DNA of 64,000 nt. It comes from Lentilitoribacter sp039986595 (GTDB lineage: Bacteria > Pseudomonadota > Alphaproteobacteria > Rhizobiales > Rhizobiaceae). A program made the position numbers and the translations under genes. The DNA is taken from assembly GCA_039986595.1 (NCBI GenBank), contig JBDWQJ010000005.1, forward strand, positions 496,001 to 560,000, written 5' to 3'. Every line of letters starts with the position of its first letter. The first letter of the stretch is position 1. The notes under the pieces were generated by a model. The model was not told where the DNA came from and did no database searches. It saw only the letters and a list, made by a program, of their open reading frames with translations. Below, piece after piece: positions 35,973 through 44,445 of this stretch.

Positions 35973-36869
35973 ATGCCGCTAGATTGGGACAAATTACGCA
36001 TTTTCCATGCCGCGGCTGAGGCTGGCTCATTCACCCATGCAGCAGACAAGCTGCATCTATCCCAGTCCGCTATTAGCCGTCAGGTTAGCGCCCTAGAGCA
36101 CGAAGTAAGTTCAAAGCTTTTTCACCGCCATGCCCGCGGGCTTATTCTCACCGAACAAGGCGAATTGTTATTTCGCACGGCAGATGATGTACTGCATCGG
36201 TTAGAAACAGCGCGTATGCAGCTTATTGAAACAAATGAGCGCCCTAGCGGTAGTTTACGTGTGACCACTACCGTTGGCTTAGGTCAAGGCTGGCTGACAG
36301 GTCATATACATGAGTTTTTATCGCTCTATGATGATATTCGTCTGCAATTACTTTTAGATAATGATGAAATTGATGTCGGCATGCGCACAGCTGATTGTGC
36401 CATTCGTTTGCGTAGACCGCAAGAATCCGACCTCATTCAGCGAAAATTATTTACGGTGCATTTTCACGTATACGCTTCTCCAACCTACATCAATAAATTT
36501 GGAGAGCTGAAATCGCTCGACGATCTAGACAATCATAGAATTATTACGTTCGGGGAACCAGCACCGAGTTATCTTTTAGAAATGAACTGGCTCCAGTCAC
36601 TAGGCCGCTCAGCTGACAACCCCAGAACACCACATTTACAAATTAACTCTCTACCAGCCGTCAGACGCGCTTGTATGCGTGGTATCGGCATTTCACTTCT
36701 GCCTGACTATATGGTCTCCAAAGAAGATGGTCTCGTTCAACTGCAGATTAATGCTGATATTCCTTCTTTTGATACGTATTTTTGTTATCCAGAAGAAATG
36801 AAAAATGTTGCGAAGCTTCAAGTCTTCCGCGACTTCCTTGTTGCAAAAGCACGTCGCTGGGAATTCTAG
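35973..36869 (+). CDS. lsrB: LysR-type regulator, LsrB/VtlR family
   Basis: A 298-residue LysR-type regulator: winged helix at 1-65 (FHAAAEAGSFTHAADKLHLSQSAISRQVSALE) and an effector-binding domain at about 90-295. LsrB of Sinorhizobium and VtlR of Brucella sit beside trxB and an AbcR RNA, exactly as here, and control oxidative-stress, lipopolysaccharide and small-RNA genes. Cysteines at 142, 234 and 271 could be redox sensors as reported for LsrB, but residue equivalence needs an alignment. A GGGAGAAA lies upstream of the ATG. The gene is identified mainly by architecture and synteny. Confidence 0.86.
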   Translation: MPLDWDKLRIFHAAAEAGSFTHAADKLHLSQSAISRQVSALEHEVSSKLFHRHARGLILTEQGELLFRTADDVLHRLETARMQLIETNERPSGSLRVTTTVGLGQGWLTGHIHEFLSLYDDIRLQLLLDNDEIDVGMRTADCAIRLRRPQESDLIQRKLFTVHFHVYASPTYINKFGELKSLDDLDNHRIITFGEPAPSYLLEMNWLQSLGRSADNPRTPHLQINSLPAVRRACMRGIGISLLPDYMVSKEDGLVQLQINADIPSFDTYFCYPEEMKNVAKLQVFRDFLVAKARRWEF

Positions 36870-37030
36870 TACTGTGATAAAATAGGCAGGCCTGCGAGAA
36901 AACGCTGCAATAATAACCATTTGGGCAGTTTTGCTGCAATGCATGCACATCCTTAGCTATGCGTTGAGCGCATAACAGACATGCGGGATAATTTATTGTC
37001 AAATGATTAATAAAGCATCATATTGTAGTC

Positions 37031-37136
37031 AGCAAATGCACAAATGGTGGTCACCTCCCAGTCCACCGCATGAGCTGTTCCCTCCGAAGGTAACTCCTTC
37101 TTACTTGGCCGTGGTTCAATCTACGGCCTTTTTTTT
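37031..37136 (+). ncRNA. abcR: AbcR-like trans-acting small RNA (alpha-r15 family)
   Basis: A free-standing RNA gene in the 36870-37225 gap. A first hairpin GGTGG/CCACC (37046-37050 with 37063-37067) exposes CACCTCCCAG in its loop, an anti-Shine-Dalgarno motif; a second single-stranded segment has TTCCCTCCG. A terminator stem GGCCGT/ACGGCC (37107-37126, with two more pairs) is followed by eight T residues (37129-37136). A possible promoter, TTGTCA at 36996 and CATATT at 37019, is spaced 17 bp. AbcR RNAs of Rhizobiales lie next to lsrB/vtlR and silence ABC-transporter mRNAs with Hfq. Only one copy is seen. The 5' end is estimated. Confidence 0.8.
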
Positions 37137-37170
37137 GTCTTTTTTTCCAGCATGACTGAATATTGCCCAC

Positions 37171-37198
37171 AAAAAAGGCACACCAAACTGATGTGCCT
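37171..37198 (-). terminator. Terminator of the aspartate aminotransferase gene
   Basis: AGGCACA (37176-37182) pairs with TGTGCCT (37192-37198); on the minus strand a T run (37171-37176) follows. It lies 28 nt past the aminotransferase stop. Confidence 0.88.
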
Positions 37199-37225
37199 CT
37201 TAAAAATGATAAGTTTATTTTGGTC

Positions 37226-38428
37226 TTATTTCAAAGATCCACAGAAGCGCTGAATCCGCGTACATGCTTCTTCCAGCAATTCATCTGATGTTGCATATGA
37301 AATACGGAAGTTTGGTCCCTGCCCAAATGCAGAACCATGCACAACAGCGACACCTTCAGTTTCCAAAAGCTCTGTGACAAAATCAGCATCTGTCTCAATA
37401 ACTTTACCGCTTGGCGCTGTCTTACCGATTAAAGCTGCACATGATGGATAAACATAAAACGCCCCTTCTGGTGATGGACATTCAATGCCAGCAGCTTGGT
37501 TGAGCATAGACACAACCAAATCACGACGACCTTTAAACAAAGTTTTGTTTGTTTCGATAAAGTCCTGAGGACCGTTGAGCGCTTCAACGGCTGCCCATTG
37601 CGCAATAGAACATGCACCTGATGTTTGCTGACCCTGGATCATGTCCATAGCTTTGATCAATTCAATTGGACCTGCCGCATAACCAATACGCCAGCCTGTC
37701 ATCGCATATGCTTTAGAAACACCGTTCATTGTTAATGTGCGGTCATAAAGTTTTGGCTCGACTTCTGCGGGCGTTACAAATTTGAAGTCATCATAAACAA
37801 GATGCTCATACATATCATCTGTGAGAACCCAAACGTGTGGGTGACGCATTAACACGTCTGTTAAAGCTTTCAATTCATCATGTGAATAAGCACCACCTGA
37901 TGGGTTAGACGGTGAGTTGAAAATCAACCATTTCGTTTTCGGAGTAATGGCTGCCTCAAGCGCTTCAGGAGAAAGCTTAAACTTGCTTTCAATAGAAGTC
38001 GCAATCGGCACTGAAGTACCGCCGCAGATCGCTACCATCTCAGGATAGCTTACCCAGAAAGGCGCCGGAATGATAACTTCATCACCTTCGTTCAATGTTG
38101 CCATAAGCGCGTTGAACAAAATTTGCTTTCCGCCCGTTCCGACGATCACTTGGCTTGGGTCATAATCCAATCCATTCTCACGTTTAAACTTCTTAGCAAT
38201 AGCTTCGCGTAGCGGCGGAATACCAGCAACCGGGGTGTATTTCGTTTCCCCGCGCTTGATCGCGTCAATCGCTGCTTCTTTGATATTGTCCGGCGTGTCA
38301 AAATCAGGTTCGCCAGCGCCAAGACCGATAACATCTCGGCCAGCAGCTTTTAATTCGCGTGCTTTTTGCGACACGGCAATAGTTGCAGAAGGTTTAACTC
38401 TAGAAAGTGCATCGGCTAGAAAGGCCAT
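37226..38428 (-). CDS. aatA: Aspartate aminotransferase (class I/II PLP enzyme)
   Basis: A 400-residue PLP-dependent aminotransferase of the AspC/PatA-like class common in Rhizobiales, moving the amino group of aspartate to 2-oxoglutarate. Diagnostic segments are LGAGEPDFDTPDNIKEAA, NSPSNPSGGAYSHDELKAL, the PLP-lysine region NGVSKAYAMTGWRIGYAAGP and the C-terminal FRISYATSDE. The ATG at 38428 has GGAG with 7-nt spacing; a second ATG four codons upstream overlaps that site. Monocistronic, with its own terminator. Some members also accept prephenate, so specificity is by family. Confidence 0.93.
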   Translation of the reverse strand: MAFLADALSRVKPSATIAVSQKARELKAAGRDVIGLGAGEPDFDTPDNIKEAAIDAIKRGETKYTPVAGIPPLREAIAKKFKRENGLDYDPSQVIVGTGGKQILFNALMATLNEGDEVIIPAPFWVSYPEMVAICGGTSVPIATSIESKFKLSPEALEAAITPKTKWLIFNSPSNPSGGAYSHDELKALTDVLMRHPHVWVLTDDMYEHLVYDDFKFVTPAEVEPKLYDRTLTMNGVSKAYAMTGWRIGYAAGPIELIKAMDMIQGQQTSGACSIAQWAAVEALNGPQDFIETNKTLFKGRRDLVVSMLNQAAGIECPSPEGAFYVYPSCAALIGKTAPSGKVIETDADFVTELLETEGVAVVHGSAFGQGPNFRISYATSDELLEEACTRIQRFCGSLK

Positions 38429-38644
38429 TTTGTGCTCCATATGTTATTACGAAAGTGGTATGTCGCAAGGGCAGTATTGTTGCAAGTTGAAAATCGAAAA
38501 ATAACACTAATTTTTGTTTACATAATATAAAGCACAACTTATGCGCCACTAAATGGTCACAAAAACTATCCTGTCGCGCCGTATTTCAATCGCATTGAGG
38601 TCGATATTTTTGATCATAACGCCGTTAGAAACGGAGTATCTAAA

Positions 38645-38818
38645 ATGGATCAATTCATACGCAATCCTCGTGCAGGAAAACAAGACAAGCAGTTAAAACT
38701 AACAATCTTGGTCTTTGCTGGTTTTTTAATAAGCCTAACCGCAATTGCCGGCATCGGCCAAATCGAGGACAAAGAATATTTTGCAACAGAGCAAATTCAG
38801 TTTACGCAGCGTTCCTGA
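38645..38818 (+). CDS. Small single-pass membrane protein, 57 residues
   Basis: A short gene of 57 codons. GGAG lies 9 nt upstream of the ATG. The product has a charged N-terminus (MDQFIRNPRAGKQDKQLK), one membrane helix (about 19-38: LTILVFAGFLISLTAIAGIG) and a polar C-terminal tail. The last 22 bp overlap the 3' end of the convergent membrane protein gene at 38797. Function is unknown. It resembles many unnamed small alphaproteobacterial membrane proteins of the aa3-oxidase-subunit size class, but no specific family is recognised. Confidence 0.6.
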   Translation: MDQFIRNPRAGKQDKQLKLTILVFAGFLISLTAIAGIGQIEDKEYFATEQIQFTQRS

Positions 38819-39312
38819 ACAGCTGTTAGTGCCCCTTGCGGATCGTTCAATCCTGACACAGAGATCGGCTTACCCGCCTTTGGATAAATATGCATCGACG
38901 CAACGCCGGTTAATTGGCCAAGCCAACCGTATTCCAATTCGACATCTTTGATAAACTGATATTCGATTTCCATTGGGTCACGCGCTGGAAACCCTTTATG
39001 AACAATCAAATATTCATCAAACAATCTAATTCCCAAAGTCGCAAACTTAAGCACATTATAAGCAATAAGCAGCGGCACACCTAAAACCAAAACAAACATG
39101 CAAAGTCGCGCAAGCGCCGTGTGTGATTGTTCATTAAAGTGAAGCCAACCCCATGCGCCTCCATATCCTATTGCGATAATGAACGCGGGCAAAAGCAAAG
39201 TTATGAGGTTGGAACGAAAATGCAAATCTGATTGCTTGTTTTGTTCAGCAACTTTTACAATATTATCCAATCCAAATTCCCAATAATGATCTATAAGACA
39301 CGTAATTATCAT
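38797..39312 (-). CDS. Membrane protein with bacterial PH-like domain
   Basis: A 171-residue protein with two membrane helices (about 35-55 and 67-90) followed by a bPH_2-type beta domain (about 95-170; GIRLFDEYLIVHKGF and VELEYGWLGQLTGVASMHIY), the arrangement of YdbT/YdbS-like proteins. Function is unknown. The start is uncertain: ATG 39312 has no visible Shine-Dalgarno, and internal TTG codons near residue 15 are alternatives. Its 3' end overlaps the small membrane protein gene on the other strand by 22 bp. Confidence 0.72.
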   Translation of the reverse strand: MIITCLIDHYWEFGLDNIVKVAEQNKQSDLHFRSNLITLLLPAFIIAIGYGGAWGWLHFNEQSHTALARLCMFVLVLGVPLLIAYNVLKFATLGIRLFDEYLIVHKGFPARDPMEIEYQFIKDVELEYGWLGQLTGVASMHIYPKAGKPISVSGLNDPQGALTAVQERCVN

Positions 39313-39460
39313 AAGATTACGCGCAGTTTAATAAGAACTCAACTCTATAGCCAAACAGAACGGGCCCAAATACGACTTGCTTATTTTTATAAAATAAGAC
39401 ATCAAAACTGTTCACTTACGCACTGCAACACCCTGCCAAACAATCATAGAATGCCCCGAT

Positions 39461-40360
39461 ATGACACGACGTAACGCGAATTTACTTCTTCTACTTGCAG
39501 GCGCTGTGTGGGGGATGGGTTTCATTGCGCAAACAACTGCAATGGATGATATCGCGCCTTATACGTTTGTTGGTGCAAGGTTTATCATCGCAAGTCTGGT
39601 GCTCATACCCTTTGCTGTTTGGGAGACCAAACGCGCGGAAGTAGCACTACCAAAAATTGCCTATTTTCAATTTGTGATGATTGGTTTCGTGCTGTTTTTA
39701 GCAATGGGATTGCAACAAGTTGGCCTATTAACGACAACCGTTACCAATTCAGGTGTTTTAACCGGGCTTTATGTGATCTTCGTTCCGATATTAGCTTTGT
39801 TGCTTTACAGAATGATCCCGCACTTCATCGTCTGGCCAAGCGTTATATTGACCTTTACAGGCATATATATGCTATCAGGGGGCGCCCTCACCTCACTCTC
39901 ATATGGAGATGTGCTGACAATTGCATGCGCGGCATGCAACGCACTTCAAATGGTGTTTATCGCGCGCTATGCCATCAAGTATAATAGACCTATGACATTT
40001 AGCTTTTTGCAATTCGTATCCATAGCAGTCTTTGGAACTCTTGTTGCAGTAACAACAGAGCAGATCTCCATAGCTCCTTTGATGAATGCACTTCCTGAAA
40101 TTTTGTACGCGGGGGTCTTTTCAAGCGCGCTTGCATTTACCATCCAAGCAGTTGCTCAGCGTTACACGACAGCACCACAAGCTGCTATTTTTATGTCTAC
40201 AGAAGTTTTATTTGCAGCATTATTTGGCGCGATATTCTTAGGCGAACGTATTGCTTTTGTTGGCTATATGGGCGGATTACTCATCTTCATTGCAATGATT
40301 TTAACCGAAACAGTACCCTTCATGAATTTTAAATCTTCAAAAAAATTAAGCCGTTCATAA
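39461..40360 (+). CDS. EamA/DMT family transporter
   Basis: A 299-residue membrane protein with ten predicted helices formed by two EamA repeats (about 5-140 and 150-285), e.g. LLLLAGAVWGMGFIAQTTAMDDIAPYTFVGARFIIA at the N-terminus and AAIFMSTEVLFAALFGAIFLGE near the C-terminus. Members export amino acids, nucleotide sugars or other metabolites; the substrate here is not predictable. Upstream 150 bp holds no other gene. It is followed by the BA14K gene after 79 bp. Confidence 0.88.
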   Translation: MTRRNANLLLLLAGAVWGMGFIAQTTAMDDIAPYTFVGARFIIASLVLIPFAVWETKRAEVALPKIAYFQFVMIGFVLFLAMGLQQVGLLTTTVTNSGVLTGLYVIFVPILALLLYRMIPHFIVWPSVILTFTGIYMLSGGALTSLSYGDVLTIACAACNALQMVFIARYAIKYNRPMTFSFLQFVSIAVFGTLVAVTTEQISIAPLMNALPEILYAGVFSSALAFTIQAVAQRYTTAPQAAIFMSTEVLFAALFGAIFLGERIAFVGYMGGLLIFIAMILTETVPFMNFKSSKKLSRS

Positions 40361-40439
40361 ACCGTTCAGGTTCAAAATTGTAGCTTAACCACACATTCAA
40401 AACATCATGCGGCGACGCATAAAATGTGAGGTAAGAACC

Positions 40440-40871
40440 ATGAGCAAAATTGTAAAATCATTTATCATAGCAGCTTCAATCGCAAGCGTGACGTTATCAA
40501 CAACAGCAACTGTGCAAGCGCATGATTTCCATAAGAGACATCATCATAAGCACGTCGTGAAAAAGAATAAGAACGACGCAGTTGTATGGGGCATTATTGG
40601 CCTTGCCGCTGGAGCAATCATCGCAAATAGCGCAAACAACCATCGCAAAACGCGTGTATATCAACGACCTGCGCCGCAAAGAGTATACCCTGGTGCAAAT
40701 CACTACCCAGCAGCGCCTGGCAAGCACTATCGGACACGCTCATATGTAAGTTACGAGCCATGGAGCCAAGGCTGGTACAATTACTGTTCGCAAAAATATC
40801 GTTCATTTAACGCCAACAAAGGAACTTTCCGCGGTTATGACGGCAAAGATCATTTTTGCGTCGCTAAATAA
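40440..40871 (+). CDS. BA14K family protein
   Basis: A 143-residue exported protein. A signal peptide runs to about residue 27 (TATVQA-H), followed by a His/Lys-rich stretch, a hydrophobic segment (VVWGIIGLAAGAIIANS) and the C-terminal BA14K motif WYNYCSQKYRSFNANKGTFRGYDGKDHFC. The Brucella founder is an immunoreactive protein with lectin-like activity; the family is spread through Rhizobiales and its physiological role is unsettled. GAGGT lies 8 nt before the ATG at 40440; upstream codons to 40407 are not needed. Confidence 0.9.
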   Translation: MSKIVKSFIIAASIASVTLSTTATVQAHDFHKRHHHKHVVKKNKNDAVVWGIIGLAAGAIIANSANNHRKTRVYQRPAPQRVYPGANHYPAAPGKHYRTRSYVSYEPWSQGWYNYCSQKYRSFNANKGTFRGYDGKDHFCVAK

Positions 40872-40874
40872 AAT

Positions 40875-41525
40875 CTAATTAATACCGGTCAGGAATGGGT
40901 TTGATCGCCTCTCCTGGCCGATTTGCCCACCTGGGCCATGCCCACAAATAAAGCCAACATTGTCACCAAGCGGTAGGACTTTATCGCGGATCGAATCTAG
41001 CAATTGCTGGTGATTTCCTCCCGGAAGATCTGTTCGGCCGATAGAGCCTGAAAATAACACATCCCCGACATGCGCAAATGCATTTTTCTCATTATAAAAA
41101 ATGATATGACCGGGCGCATGACCAGGACAATGTAAGACTTTAAAGCTATGCCCTGAAAACGAAACCTCATCACCTTCGCTAAGCCACTTATTGGTTGAGA
41201 CATTTTTCACGTCCATCGTCACACCAAACATTTGAGCCTGATCTTCAAGGCCAGATAATAGCGAAAGATCATCTTTGTGCGGGCCTAAAATATCGACGTT
41301 CAAGTTTTCTTTCAGCTCTTCTGCACCACCTGCATGATCAATATGACCATGTGTAAGCCAGATACCCGTAATTTTAAGTCCAGCTTCTTCAATAGCCTTT
41401 AGAATATGCGGTACATCACCACCGGGATCGACAACCACACCTTCTTTAGTGTCTTCATCAAACAAAATCGTACAATTTTGCTGAAATGGCGTGACTGGAA
41501 CAATTAAGGCGCGAAGCTCAGACAT
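40875..41525 (-). CDS. MBL-fold metallohydrolase, YcbL/GloB-like
   Basis: A 216-residue metallo-beta-lactamase-fold hydrolase with the metal motif THGHIDHAGG and downstream ligands in HCPGHAPGHIIFY and CGHGPGG. Length and order fit the glyoxalase II-like YcbL group, which hydrolyses thioesters such as S-D-lactoylglutathione. Start at 41525 is supported by GAAGGA 7 nt upstream; an ATG five codons upstream contains that site. The gene ends 4 bp from the BA14K stop, so the two are convergent. Confidence 0.9.
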   Translation of the reverse strand: MSELRALIVPVTPFQQNCTILFDEDTKEGVVVDPGGDVPHILKAIEEAGLKITGIWLTHGHIDHAGGAEELKENLNVDILGPHKDDLSLLSGLEDQAQMFGVTMDVKNVSTNKWLSEGDEVSFSGHSFKVLHCPGHAPGHIIFYNEKNAFAHVGDVLFSGSIGRTDLPGGNHQQLLDSIRDKVLPLGDNVGFICGHGPGGQIGQERRSNPFLTGIN

Positions 41526-41703
41526 GTAAAAATCCTTCAATTATGATGAGTTTTATATTGCATAATTTCAGGGCCTCCGTCAGTCCAAAATTTTATTCAT
41601 CCCTATTTTACAAGCCAAAACCTGTAGTTGGAGCCAAATCATGTATTTGCCATATTTTATGTGTTAGTTTTTCTTGTGTTTAAAACATCAATAGGGGGAT
41701 GTT

Positions 41704-41979
41704 ATGGATTTTCTACCACTCATAATTCAAATTGTAACCGGGATTGTTGGCGGGCATGCCGTCAGCGGCGCACTCAAACAGGCAGCCTTAGGAACAATTG
41801 GCAGATCAATTGCCGGCGCAATTGGCGGTGTTGGAAGCACTGCAATACTGGCAAGCCTTGGAGCTGGTGATTTGACCGGCGCGATGGGCGCATTAGCTGG
41901 TAGCGCAATCAGCGGAGTAGCAGGCGGAGGGATCGTCTCCGGCGGCATTGGTGCAATTTTGGGTATCTTGAAGAAATAG
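41704..41979 (+). CDS. Glycine-rich hydrophobic small protein
   Basis: A 91-residue protein made almost entirely of Gly, Ala, Ile, Ser and Val, with repeated GxxxG spacings (GIVGGHAVSGALKQAALG, AGAIGGVGS, SGVAGGGIVSGG), typical of glycine-zipper membrane proteins. Two or three membrane-spanning segments are likely. A strong AGGGGG lies 5 nt upstream of the ATG, and codon use looks normal, so I think it is real. I know of similar unnamed proteins in Rhizobiales but no function. Confidence 0.75.
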   Translation: MDFLPLIIQIVTGIVGGHAVSGALKQAALGTIGRSIAGAIGGVGSTAILASLGAGDLTGAMGALAGSAISGVAGGGIVSGGIGAILGILKK

Positions 41980-41990
41980 AACTCAATAAA

Positions 41991-42012
41991 AAAGGTGGCA
42001 TCAGCCACCTTT
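41991..42012. terminator. Bidirectional terminator between the Gly-rich gene and ilvE
   Basis: AAAGGTGGC (41991-41999), loop ATCA, GCCACCTTT (42004-42012). On the minus strand it follows the ilvE stop by 22 nt and ends in a T run; on the plus strand it follows the Gly-rich gene by 11 nt with a shorter T tract. Confidence 0.88.
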
Positions 42013-42034
42013 CAATTCTCATGTTTGCTACGAA

Positions 42035-42925
42035 TTATTCTGCAGCTTGTAAGCTCGGTGTAACTTCCTGCGTATAATCATCCATCAAAGCTTGGATAAT
42101 TGAACCTACTTCAAATTTATATTCGCCAATTTCAGAAACGGGTGTCACTTCAGCAGCCGTTCCCGTTAAGAAACAACCATCAAAATCCGCCATTTCTTCT
42201 GGCATAATGACCCGTTCAATAACTTCAATATTACGGCGTCTTGCCAATTCGATCACTGTTTGACGGGTAATACCGTTTAAGAAGCAATCAGGCTTTGGCG
42301 TGTGGATTTTATCGCCTTTAATGAAAAAGACGTTCGCACCAGTTGCTTCTGCAACTTGCCCACGCCAATCCAGCATTAATGCATCCGCATAACCTTTAGA
42401 CTCAGCCATATGTTTTGACAAAGTGCAAATCATGTAAAGACCAGCAGCTTTTGCAAAGCTTGGAATAGAGCGCGGATCAGGACGACAGTAATCTGCCATA
42501 GTCAAACGCAAACCCTTAAGGCGTTGCTCTGGATCGAAATAACTCGGCCATGCCCATACTGCAATTGCGAGATTAATCTTGTTTGATTGCGCTGAAATAC
42601 CCATCATTTCAGATCCGCGCCAAGCAATTGGGCGGACATAGGCATCGGTTAACCCTTGACGCTTGAGCGCTTCAATACAAGCAGCATCAATTTCATCCGC
42701 TGAGTAAGGAATTTCAAATCCAAGATAATCCGCTGATTTGATCAATCGATCGGTATGCTCACGAAGTTTAAAGATTTCACCGCCATAGGCGCGCTCACCC
42801 TCAAACACCGAACTAGCGTAATGCAAGCCATGACTTAACACATGAACTTTGGCATCCTTCCACTCGACAAATTCTCCATTAAACCAGATTTCACCATCCA
42901 GTTGATCAAACGGCGTTGATGCCAT
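42035..42925 (-). CDS. ilvE: Branched-chain amino acid aminotransferase
   Basis: A 296-residue fold-type IV PLP aminotransferase that performs the last step of leucine, isoleucine and valine synthesis. Key segments are HVLSHGLHYASSVFEGERAY, YVRPIAWRG, ATGANVFFIKGDKIHTP and GITRQTVIELARR. I start at 42925 because GGAGG lies at the ideal distance; the upstream 19 codons to 42982 are not conserved sequence. It is divergent from the MarR gene; a terminator lies downstream. Confidence 0.95.
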   Translation of the reverse strand: MASTPFDQLDGEIWFNGEFVEWKDAKVHVLSHGLHYASSVFEGERAYGGEIFKLREHTDRLIKSADYLGFEIPYSADEIDAACIEALKRQGLTDAYVRPIAWRGSEMMGISAQSNKINLAIAVWAWPSYFDPEQRLKGLRLTMADYCRPDPRSIPSFAKAAGLYMICTLSKHMAESKGYADALMLDWRGQVAEATGANVFFIKGDKIHTPKPDCFLNGITRQTVIELARRRNIEVIERVIMPEEMADFDGCFLTGTAAEVTPVSEIGEYKFEVGSIIQALMDDYTQEVTPSLQAAE

Positions 42926-43131
42926 CTTATTTCCTCCAACGCATACAAAAAGCTGTTGCGCACCACAATTACACAAGTTCAATCGGATTACTGATTGATC
43001 GATTAGTTATATTTAAGGCGATTTTTGAAGTTTAATCAAAAAAATTGATCTCTCAAACATGCTTTAGATTAACAATCTGCGAAATATGTGTCAATAAGGC
43101 TGACGTATTATGTAAACTCTCGGAGCAGCGC

Positions 43132-43608
43132 ATGCGTGGCGACAAAACACAAATGATTGAAGCATCAGACACAGATGACGATCAGCTTGATAATTTTGAG
43201 ATAGATTATGAAATTATCGAAGCTATGTTTTTTGCCTATCGCGATTTTGTTTCTGACCCTGACCTGGTTCTAAAAGAGTTTAAATTCGGTAGAGCCCATC
43301 ACCGAATAATTCACTTTGTAAGCAGACAGCCGGGTTTAACAGTGGCCGAATTGCTCGATATATTGAACATTACCAAGCAAAGCTTAGCAAAAGTTCTCAA
43401 GCAACTTATTCAAACGGGATTTATCAAACAGGAAACAGATCACGAAGATCGAAGACAACGGCATTTATATACAACACAAAAAGGTCAAAAACTTGCCTTA
43501 AAGCTCTCCAAGCAACAATCTCGCCGAATCTCTCTTGCCCTTAAAGAAATGGCTCCTGAGGATCGGAATACGATTTTGTCGTTTTTGAACGGGATGCACA
43601 ACAAATAA
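43132..43608 (+). CDS. MarR family transcriptional regulator
   Basis: A 158-residue winged-helix regulator: VSRQPGLTVAELLDILNITKQSLAKVLKQLIQTGFI forms the HTH and DHEDRRQRHLYTTQKG the wing. GGAG precedes the ATG at 43132 by 8 nt, so the 29 upstream codons are unlikely. It begins a run with a response regulator (18 bp after) and a sensor kinase, a MarR-RR-HK order also present beside ilvE in other Rhizobiales. Ligand and targets are unknown. Confidence 0.9.
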   Translation: MRGDKTQMIEASDTDDDQLDNFEIDYEIIEAMFFAYRDFVSDPDLVLKEFKFGRAHHRIIHFVSRQPGLTVAELLDILNITKQSLAKVLKQLIQTGFIKQETDHEDRRQRHLYTTQKGQKLALKLSKQQSRRISLALKEMAPEDRNTILSFLNGMHNK

Positions 43609-43626
43609 GAAGGTGCGTCCCTGATT

Positions 43627-44349
43627 TTGAACAAAGGATGGGATGCAAAATTGGTTGATGATGTGATTGATGATGGGGCTAAACATATCTTGGTGGTGGA
43701 TGATGATACTCGAATTCGAGATCTGTTAAGACGCTATCTTGCTTCAAGCGGTTTCAGAGTAACAACAGCATCAGATGCTAGCCAAGCAAGGCGAAAGCTC
43801 GAAGGCATGGACTTTGATCTGCTGATTGTCGATGTCATGATGCCAGGTGAAAGCGGAATTTCGCTTACCAGCTCACTTCACAAGATCAAAGAAGTTCCGA
43901 TTTTAATGCTCACGGCATTATCCGAGGTTGAATCGCGAATTTCAGGCCTTGAAGCTGGTGCAGATGATTATTTGGGCAAGCCTTTTGATCCAAAAGAGTT
44001 GGTACTACGCATTAATGCCATTTTAAGACGTGGCGGCACACCTGAAACGCCAACCATCCAACAAGTCATGTTTGGGCCTTATACGTATGTGCTTGAAACA
44101 CGCGAGTTGAAAATGAATGGTGAAGCGGTTCACCTAACTGACCGCGAAAAAGAACTCATGTCGATTTTCTCAAGCAAACCGGGGGAGACTATTCACCGGA
44201 TGGAACTTGCTGGAGAAGATCAATCTGTTGGTGATCGAACAATTGATGTGCAAATCAATCGACTTCGCCGACGCATTGAGGATAATCCTGCCGAACCCAC
44301 ATGGCTGCAAACCGTGCGTGGCATTGGGTATCGCCTTGCTGTCGAATGA
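43627..44349 (+). CDS. OmpR-family response regulator
   Basis: A 240-residue two-component regulator with a receiver domain (about 20-135; phosphoacceptor Asp69 in LLIVDVMMPGESG, acid pocket in VVDDDTR, Lys in GKPFDPKE) and a C-terminal OmpR winged helix (about 150-238; VHLTDREKELMSIF, RTIDVQINRLRRRIE). No ATG is available near the start: a TTG at 43627 gives the full length, and a TTG at 43651 after GGGATG is a possible alternative. Its partner kinase lies 97 bp downstream. The signal is unknown. Confidence 0.92.
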   Translation: MNKGWDAKLVDDVIDDGAKHILVVDDDTRIRDLLRRYLASSGFRVTTASDASQARRKLEGMDFDLLIVDVMMPGESGISLTSSLHKIKEVPILMLTALSEVESRISGLEAGADDYLGKPFDPKELVLRINAILRRGGTPETPTIQQVMFGPYTYVLETRELKMNGEAVHLTDREKELMSIFSSKPGETIHRMELAGEDQSVGDRTIDVQINRLRRRIEDNPAEPTWLQTVRGIGYRLAVE

Positions 44350-44445
44350 TCAATTCAATAAATATTCGCTATCGGTAGTTTTATTTCAGCACGAATTTGC
44401 TTTATAGCTAGATGTCAATGCTAGCTGGAGCAAAAGATTATCTGA

